Notes under the pieces: model-generated
Told to the model about the DNA's origin: nothing
The model's database searches: none
The model's input: only the letters and a program-made list of their open reading frames with translations
Origin: Methanobrevibacter boviskoreani JH1
GTDB lineage: Archaea > Methanobacteriota > Methanobacteria > Methanobacteriales > Methanobacteriaceae
Length of the DNA: 64,000 nt
Assembly: GCF_000320505.1 (NCBI RefSeq)
Contig: NZ_BAGX02000007.1
Coordinates: 56,937-120,936, forward strand
Direction of reading: 5' to 3'
Made by a program: the position numbers and the translations under genes
In this document: positions 58,695 to 64,000 of the stretch, in pieces
Layout: each line of letters begins with the position of its first letter
How positions within the stretch are numbered: position 1 is the first letter of the stretch

Positions 58695-58884
58695 AAACAA
58701 TGTTTCCAGTCTTTATTATTGTTTTTAAATGTTCTACAGGAATTTTCAAAATTATATTAAGTTTAATTCTTTTCTATTTTTTAAAATTTTTAATTTAGCC
58801 TATTTAAAAATTATATAATATGAAATTTAATAGATATAGTAAATAATTATTATCTTTAAAAAAATAAATGTTTAAGGAATTGTT

Positions 58885-59796
58885 ATGATTAAGCCAGAAC
58901 AAATTGGAAAAATAGTTCAGATAGCATCTGCACTTGAAGTTAGTGGTTATCCAAAACCTGGAAATGTTCATAGGACTCGTGATTTTGATGATATGGTCTT
59001 CGAAGACTTTATTATAAGTGGTATTGTAATAGGGGATATATTCACTGAACTTGCAGAAAGAACTATTGAAAATAAAGAAAATCTATCTGAGATAGCATTA
59101 GGTAAAACAATTTTGGATGCTGTAAGTGAAACTGATAACTGGGTTGAAAACAATACAAATCTTGGAATTGTAATGATGACTTCTGTTTTGGCAGCCGCTG
59201 CTGCATTAAGTGAGGATTTAACCAGTCTTAGATTGAATGTTGAAAAGGTGATGAATGCAACTACAGTTCAAGATGCTCTTGATTTATATGATGCAATAAA
59301 TCTGGCCTCTGCAGGTGGAATGGGAAGTCAGGGGGAATATGATGTAAATGATGATAGTGCTAAACAGGAATTAATTGCCAATCGTCAAACTATGTTTAAA
59401 GTTTTAAAGATATCTGCTGGTTGGGATGATTTGGCCTGTGAAATGACTACTGGCATGCCTATTGTATTTACTGTCGGATATCCAACATATGCTGATTTAA
59501 GAAGAACCCATTCAATGAATTATGCGTCAGTTTTAACATTTTTAACAATTTTATCAAAATTCCCAGATACTTTGATATGCCGTAAATATGGAAAGGAAAT
59601 GGGTCAAAAAGTTTCAGACAGGGTTTCTGAAGTTTTAAAACATAAAGATGATGATAATTTCCATGATGTCTTAGTTGAACTTGATGATAATCTGTTTGAA
59701 AATCATTTAAACCCAGGTACCTCTGCGGATTTAACCGCTGCAAGTATTATGGTCTATTATTTGGTAAAAGAATTTGAAAAAAAAAATAATTATTAA
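58885..59796 (+). CDS. Triphosphoribosyl-dephospho-CoA synthase family protein
   Basis: A CitG/MdcB-family protein of 303 residues. Bacterial members make the prosthetic-group precursor of citrate or malonate lyase. The family segments ALEVSGYPKPGNVHR near the N-terminus, NTNLGIVMMTSVLAAA, and LNPGTSADLTAASI near the end are clear. No citrate or malonate lyase gene is here, and methanogens are not known to have those enzymes, so the substrate is probably different. The start has AAGGA upstream. It stands alone 190 bp after hemB. Confidence 0.85.
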   Translation: MIKPEQIGKIVQIASALEVSGYPKPGNVHRTRDFDDMVFEDFIISGIVIGDIFTELAERTIENKENLSEIALGKTILDAVSETDNWVENNTNLGIVMMTSVLAAAAALSEDLTSLRLNVEKVMNATTVQDALDLYDAINLASAGGMGSQGEYDVNDDSAKQELIANRQTMFKVLKISAGWDDLACEMTTGMPIVFTVGYPTYADLRRTHSMNYASVLTFLTILSKFPDTLICRKYGKEMGQKVSDRVSEVLKHKDDDNFHDVLVELDDNLFENHLNPGTSADLTAASIMVYYLVKEFEKKNNY

Positions 59797-60098
59797 TTCT
59801 TAAATTTCATTAATAGTTTATTTTTTCCTTTTTTTAATTGAATTTATATTTTTTTTTATTTAAATTTATGGAATTAAGATTTTCAACTATTTTTATTTTT
59901 CTTATTTAGTTAATTAAGATTTATAAATATTATTTACGGAGTTAAGATTTTCAACTATTTTTCTTATTTGGAAAATTAGGATTTATAAATATTATTTACA
60001 GAATTAAGATATTGTACAATATAATAGATATCTTATTATATCTAAATAAATAAAATATTATTATATTTATATTAAATTTAAAATAAGGAGGTTTTTGG
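59797..60098. other. Promoter region of the DUF308 gene
   Basis: T-rich after the CitG-like gene, then a tandem duplication (59871-60010) and a palindrome ATATTGTACAATAT (60009-60022). No gene seen. Confidence 0.5.
59871..60010. repeat. Tandem repeat carrying a TATA-like box
   Basis: Two full copies and the start of a third of a unit beginning GAATTAAGATTTT (59871), GAGTTAAGATTTT (59939) and GAATTAAGAT (60001), with periods of 68 and 62 bp. Each full copy ends in GATTTATAAATATTATTTAC, so promoter-like sequence is duplicated. Confidence 0.75.
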
Positions 60099-60584
60099 AT
60101 GGAAAGGAATATGTTATTTAGTATAATCGCAGTAATACTTGGTATAATAATTTTAATATTCCCTGCATTTGGTGTTGCGGCAGTTTCCGCTATTATCGGT
60201 TTAGCATTTCTATTTGTTGGAATTGTTACCTTGTTGTTTAGTTATCAAACTTCAAGACTTGCTGGTCCTTACAGCACATTAGGAATGATATTGGGTATTT
60301 TAATAGCAATATTCGGTTTAATTCTAATATTTGATCCTGCTGTTTTTGTTTTCCTTGCTTCATTCTTTGTTTATATTGCAGGTATAATTTTAATAATTAT
60401 TGGTATAATGGCTGCACTTGAATCAGTATTGCCTGGAAGTAGATATATGGGTGTAAGCTCAATTGTATTAGGGATTATATACTTCATTTGCGGATACTTT
60501 ATAGGTGATGCTAGAGTTTTAGGATTCTTAATTGGTTTATGGTTATTAATTACTGGAATTATTGGTATTTCACAAAGTAATTAA
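60099..60584 (+). CDS. DUF308/HdeD-like membrane protein
   Basis: An integral membrane protein of 161 residues with six hydrophobic helices arranged in pairs, rich in Gly and Ile (GIIILIFPAFG, FVGIVTLLFSY, GIILIIIGIMAALE, LGIIYFICGYFIG and LLITGIIGI). This matches the HdeD/DUF308 family, linked to acid stress in enterobacteria but of unknown role in archaea. The start has AAGGAGG. It has a duplicated TATA region upstream. Confidence 0.85.
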   Translation: MERNMLFSIIAVILGIIILIFPAFGVAAVSAIIGLAFLFVGIVTLLFSYQTSRLAGPYSTLGMILGILIAIFGLILIFDPAVFVFLASFFVYIAGIILIIIGIMAALESVLPGSRYMGVSSIVLGIIYFICGYFIGDARVLGFLIGLWLLITGIIGISQSN

Positions 60585-60758
60585 TATTTATCCATTTTTT
60601 CTTTTTTTAATTATTTTTTTTATTGTTCCTGTTTTTCTATATTTAAAAGACTTTGCTTTAACCAATATTTAAATGAGTAATTTTTCGGAATAATTGATTA
60701 AATTATTTATATTAAAAAAAATTAATATATAAACAGTAATTTATTATTTTATTTAATA

Positions 60759-60784
60759 ATCTAATTTATCTGTATAAATTAGAT
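60759..60784 (+). promoter_or_regulatory. Dyad operator upstream of arsR
   Basis: ATCTAATTTAT-CTGT-ATAAATTAGAT, a perfect 11-bp inverted repeat with a 4-bp spacer. It lies about 30 bp after the TATA-like AATATATAAA (60724-60733), over the expected start site, 75 bp before the arsR ATG. This is the size expected of ArsR-family operators. Confidence 0.65.
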
Positions 60785-60859
60785 ATAATTGTATAATTTT
60801 TATGAAATCTAAACTTAATCTTGTACTTTATTAAAAATGGATTTTGAAGGTGTTTAATT

Positions 60860-61177
60860 ATGGATAATGAAACATGTAATGTAGAGGGAGATATTGAATT
60901 TAATGATTTACCTTCAGATGAAGAATTAGACAAAAAGGCGAATGTATTTAAAGCTATTTCTGATCCAACAAGACTTAAAATATTATATCTACTTAAAGAT
61001 ACTGAGTTATGTCCTTGTCAGATTCAGGATGCTTTAAATAAACCACAACCTACTATATCTCATCACGTGTCTATTTTAAAAAATGCTAATTTAATTAAAG
61101 GTCGTAAAGATGGTATTTGGATTTATTTTACCCTTGTAAATAATGACATTATTGAAACTTTAGATTTAATTGTATAG
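60860..61177 (+). CDS. ArsR family transcriptional regulator
   Basis: A winged-helix regulator of 105 residues. DPTRLKILYLL opens the fold, and recognition helix KPQPTISHHVSILKNANLI and wing GRKDGIWIYF follow. Cys51 and Cys53 (ELCPCQI) lie where metal-sensing members have the ELCVC motif, and Cys6 may be a third ligand, so a metal or metalloid or a redox signal is plausible. The start has AAGGTG. No transporter is adjacent, so its targets are elsewhere or only itself. Confidence 0.9.
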   Translation: MDNETCNVEGDIEFNDLPSDEELDKKANVFKAISDPTRLKILYLLKDTELCPCQIQDALNKPQPTISHHVSILKNANLIKGRKDGIWIYFTLVNNDIIETLDLIV

Positions 61178-61579
61178 ACTTTAATTAATTTGGAAATAAA
61201 ATATTTAAATGTATTTTTTATAATAAATTCTTCTTCCAGATTTAAACTATGTAAATAAAGATTTTTAGTTTTAAAAATTATTCTAGTAATTTAAATTCTA
61301 TTTTTAATTTAATAATCAAATATTATATTAGAAAACTTTATTTTTCATAGAATGATGTTTATTGTTGATCTTTTATTTGCATGTTTTACGGAATGTTTGT
61401 TGTTTAGTCTTTTTAATATATTTTCTATTTTATTATTAATTTCATGAAATTTTTTATACTATTAAAAAATAATCTAATATTACTATAAATTTTATAATTA
61501 ATTAAAAGTTATTTTTTAAAAATATTTTATTTAAGAAATACTTTTCATTATTTTTTTTAAAAATAAAGGAGGTTAGAGT
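61178..61579. other. Intergenic stretch
   Basis: AT-rich, with TATA-like TTTTTTATACTATT (near 61449-61462). No gene or clear structure seen. Confidence 0.4.
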
Positions 61580-61822
61580 GTGTCTGTTGTAGGTAAAGAG
61601 GTTATTAAAGCTGTTATTACATTATTAACAACTGCTTTTGCATTAGTTGCAGGTTTAGCTTGGAACAGTGCTATCCAAGAATTGATTAACACATTCCTTG
61701 ATAAAGGTAGCGCCCTTACAGGACTATTTGTTTATGCTATTATTGTAACTGTGATTGCTGTAGTCGTTACCTTAATTTTAGGTAGATTCGCAGATAAAAT
61801 GGGAATTGAATTAGAGGAATAA
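61580..61822 (+). CDS. DUF5654 family small membrane protein
   Basis: An 80-residue membrane protein with two helices (about residues 8-30 and 45-66) and a conserved AGLAWNSAIQELI segment between them, as in DUF5654 proteins of methanogens. It begins with GTG behind AGGAGG. Function unknown. It stands alone. Confidence 0.82.
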   Translation: MSVVGKEVIKAVITLLTTAFALVAGLAWNSAIQELINTFLDKGSALTGLFVYAIIVTVIAVVVTLILGRFADKMGIELEE

Positions 61823-62176
61823 ATCTATTTTTATAAATTCAAATTCTATATTTTTTTAATTTTTTAGATAATATTTTTTCTGCTTTTATTTTGATTTTTA
61901 ATATTTTTTTAAGTTTTCATTGTTTAGTATGGTGCCTACTTAATTTAGTTAAATATATATTTATAAAAGAATATAGTATTATATGTTTATTAGATTAATA
62001 TTGGAAATTAGGCAGAATACGATTTTTATAGTTGAAAAATACATGAAATATAAAATGGGGTATTGAATGTCCCTTTTTCATAAAAAATTTTATAGTTTTG
62101 TTCTATTCCAATATTATAGAAAACATTTGGTTAATATTGATTAAATTTGAATTGGATTTCAAATTAAGTGATTATA
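61823..62176. other. Upstream region of uspA with structured leader
   Basis: TATA box near 61951-61966 (ATATATATTTATAAAA). The expected leader contains a 10-bp closing stem (61997-62006 with 62106-62115) around a hairpin (62043-62081). No gene seen. Confidence 0.5.
61997..62115 (+). other. Possible structured 5' leader of the UspA gene
   Basis: AATATTGGAA (61997-62006) pairs perfectly with TTCCAATATT (62106-62115). Inside, ATGAAA/TTTCAT with AAA/TTT and GGG/CCC forms a second stem-loop at 62043-62081. The expected transcript start near 61985 puts the whole structure in the leader. Confidence 0.45.
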
Positions 62177-62602
62177 ATGTATAAAAAAGTTTTATTACCA
62201 ACTGACGGTTCTGAGTTTGCAGAACAAGAAATATGTAAAGTAAAAAATGTATTAGACCCTGAAGGTGAAGTTGTAATTGTTTCTGTTGCTATGAAAATTA
62301 GACCTGCCCAATTCCAATCTAAGGAAAATGTTGCAGAAATCAATAAATCTTTAATTTCTGAATCAGAGGCTTATGCTGAACATATGAAAGTTCAACTTGA
62401 AAAAATGGGTGTTAACTCTAAAATTAGAGTTGTTTGTGGTCGTCCAGCAGAAAAGATTGAACAAGTTGCTAGTGAGGAAGGTGTTGATTTAATTATTATT
62501 TCCTCATCAGGAAAAACAGGTCTACATAAATTTATTATTGGTAGTGTTGCAGAGAAGGTTCTTTCTATTGCAAAAAGAGATGTATTGCTTGTACATGAAT
62601 AA
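62177..62602 (+). CDS. Universal stress protein, UspA family
   Basis: A single-domain universal stress protein of 141 residues. It starts MYKKVLLPTDGSEFAE, and the nucleotide-binding signature SSSGKTGLHKFIIGSVAEK near the end marks the ATP-binding class. The ATG chosen has AAGTGATT upstream; the GTG 9 bases earlier lies inside that site. It may be involved in stress survival, partner unknown. The leader before it appears structured. Confidence 0.92.
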   Translation: MYKKVLLPTDGSEFAEQEICKVKNVLDPEGEVVIVSVAMKIRPAQFQSKENVAEINKSLISESEAYAEHMKVQLEKMGVNSKIRVVCGRPAEKIEQVASEEGVDLIIISSSGKTGLHKFIIGSVAEKVLSIAKRDVLLVHE

Positions 62603-62794
62603 AATTTTATAATTTCTTTTTATTTTACCTATTTTTTATATTTTTAATTTTTTCAAAGATATACAAAATTCCATTTTTGTTTAGATATCTTTTAAAATAA
62701 TTAATTTAAATCCATAATGTCTTTATGTGGTTGTATAAATCTACATAAGTTTTATATGATGTTTAAACTAATTTTTATATTATAGCGTGATTAT

Positions 62795-63985
62795 ATGATA
62801 GATGCAGATATAGTAGTTATAGGAGCAGGACCTGCAGGATCTATTGCGGCAAAACATGCTGCACTTAGAGGAGCAAAAGTTATTTTAATTGATAAAAAAT
62901 CTGAAATTGGAACTCCTAAACGTTGCGCAGAAGGTGTATATGATCCTGGTCTTAGACTTTTAGGTATAGAACCAAATCCCCGTTGGATAGCACAGACAAT
63001 ATATGGTGGAGTATTACATTCACCTGATGGGAATAGTATCCAATTTGACGAGGAATTGTTACCAGTATGTGGATATGTGCTAGAGAGAAAGGTATTTGAT
63101 AAGTATATGGCCATGGATGCCGCACGTGCAGGTGCTGAAATCATGATAAAAACATTTGTCAGTGATTTAAAACGTGAAGGCGACGGTTTTATATTGGACT
63201 GTGACTCTTTTGGGGAAAAATTCCAGATTAGAGCAAAAATAGTAATTGGTGCAGATGGACCTGAATCCACTATCGGTATAAAAGCAGGATTGAATAAACA
63301 CAATTCTAATAAATATATGTTGTCCTGTGCACAGTATGAGATGTGTAATGTTGAGCTACCTCGTGATGATTTGATTCACATATTCCTGGCTGACGAGAAT
63401 GCCGAAGGAGGATATGCATGGATTTTCACCAAAGGTAATGGGGTTGCAAATGTAGGTCTCGGTATTTCAAGCAATATCAAAGATCTGGATGCTCTTGAAT
63501 GTTTGGATAACTTCGTTAAAAGCTGTCCATATACTAAAAATGCCCAGCCTGTGGAATTAAATGTTGGTCCCGATTCCCTTGAGGGGCTTAAGGACAATAT
63601 TTATGGTGACAATATCATGCTTGTAGGTGATGCTGCAGGTCAAATAGATCCAATAGAAGGTGGTGGAATCTTACTTGGAATGTATGGTGGTATGGTTGCA
63701 GGAAATGTTGCGGCTTCCGCTATAAAACAAGGCGATTATTCAGCAGATAAGTTAAAAGAGTATTATGAACGATTCAATCAGCTAACTTTAAATTTAGTTC
63801 CTAAATTGACTGTTGTACGTGATGTGGTACAATCATTAAACGGTGATGAGTTTAGTAATTTGATTGATGCGGCTTCACAAATTGATTTAACTAATGCCTC
63901 AACTAAAGATTATTTGAAGGTCTTATTTAAGATCTCACCAAGAACCAGTCTTAAATTCACTAAACTAATAAAGGTTTTTATTTAA
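62795..63985 (+). CDS. Geranylgeranyl reductase family flavoprotein
   Basis: FAD enzyme of 396 residues that saturates the isoprenoid chains of archaeal ether lipids (digeranylgeranylglycerophospholipid reductase) or a related polyprenyl group. The N-terminal FAD motif is GAGPAGS (10-16), a conserved PKRCAEG segment carries the active-site-loop Cys, YAWIF followed by GVGNVGLG-like sequence is the family signature, and GDAAGQIDPIEGGGI closes the FAD site. The TATA box TTTATATG is at 62751-62758. It is complete, ending 15 bp before the window edge. Confidence 0.92.
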   Translation: MIDADIVVIGAGPAGSIAAKHAALRGAKVILIDKKSEIGTPKRCAEGVYDPGLRLLGIEPNPRWIAQTIYGGVLHSPDGNSIQFDEELLPVCGYVLERKVFDKYMAMDAARAGAEIMIKTFVSDLKREGDGFILDCDSFGEKFQIRAKIVIGADGPESTIGIKAGLNKHNSNKYMLSCAQYEMCNVELPRDDLIHIFLADENAEGGYAWIFTKGNGVANVGLGISSNIKDLDALECLDNFVKSCPYTKNAQPVELNVGPDSLEGLKDNIYGDNIMLVGDAAGQIDPIEGGGILLGMYGGMVAGNVAASAIKQGDYSADKLKEYYERFNQLTLNLVPKLTVVRDVVQSLNGDEFSNLIDAASQIDLTNASTKDYLKVLFKISPRTSLKFTKLIKVFI

Positions 63986-64000
63986 ATTTTTAATTTATTA

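Noticed and set aside
62791..63303. 170-codon frame opposite the geranylgeranyl reductase gene
   Set aside because: Antisense shadow: the plus-strand frame carries the FAD motif and the full family pattern.

Overview
This window is very A+T-rich archaeal DNA from a methanogen of the Methanobacteriaceae, most like Methanobrevibacter or Methanosphaera. The signs are methenyl-tetrahydromethanopterin cyclohydrolase (mch), coenzyme F420 synthesis (cofC), archaeal ether-lipid enzymes (glycerol-1-phosphate dehydrogenase, geranylgeranyl reductase), archaeal-type PurA, ProS, ValS and PheT, archaea-only families (UPF0179, DUF2121, a RecJ-like protein with DnaJ zinc fingers), and large beta-helix adhesin-like surface proteins. 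Genes often have AGGTGA-type ribosome sites, several start with TTG or GTG, promoters have archaeal TATA boxes, and T-rich tracts follow genes. The genus is an inference. There is no rRNA, CRISPR array or complete insertion sequence.

Layout. 0-10 kb: a hypothetical gene, purA, a transposase-derived zinc-ribbon protein, a NitT/TauT-type ABC transporter, then leftward proS-cofC-thiD. 10-17 kb: a rightward operon egsA-UPF0179-rpiA-small membrane protein, a leftward CoA-disulfide-reductase-like flavoenzyme, mch, yjbQ and a short QueG-like iron-sulfur protein. 18-22 kb: two convergent adhesin-like genes. 23-30 kb: pheT, a small membrane protein, valS, aroA-nth. 30.9-35.5 kb: a cysteine block (cysK, cysE, a cysteine-rich HTH regulator, tRNA-Cys, cysS). 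36-42 kb: a radical SAM/SPASM protein, a small membrane protein, a TetR regulator and ADP-forming acetyl-CoA synthetase. 42.7-46.7 kb: a sulfur and Fe-S block (metY, nifS, nifU). 47-64 kb: an MBL hydrolase with a DUF2121 protein, desulfoferrodoxin, the RecJ-like protein, a flavoprotein, aroC, a Nth-like glycosylase, hemB, a CitG-like protein, DUF308, ArsR, DUF5654, UspA and geranylgeranyl reductase.

The main discovery candidate is a local sulfur regulon. A palindrome, ATAAC-N4-GTTAT, lies at promoters upstream of cysK (two), metY (four, three of them in a repeated TATA-plus-operator module) and nifS (two in tandem). Between metY and nifS, 44442-44755 looks like an independent unit: a TATA box, a dyad, a row of perfect stem-loops and a 12-bp terminator hairpin with a T run, a candidate structured RNA. 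The cysteine-rich HTH protein between cysE and tRNA-Cys is a plausible regulator, by inference only.

A second theme is intergenic tandem duplication with units of about 50-68 bp at several places (after ssuB, cofC, the flavoenzyme gene, mch, between the adhesins, before the DUF308 gene). Separate operator-like dyads precede dfx, arsR, tetR and hemB, and structured leaders may precede the acetyl-CoA synthetase and uspA genes.
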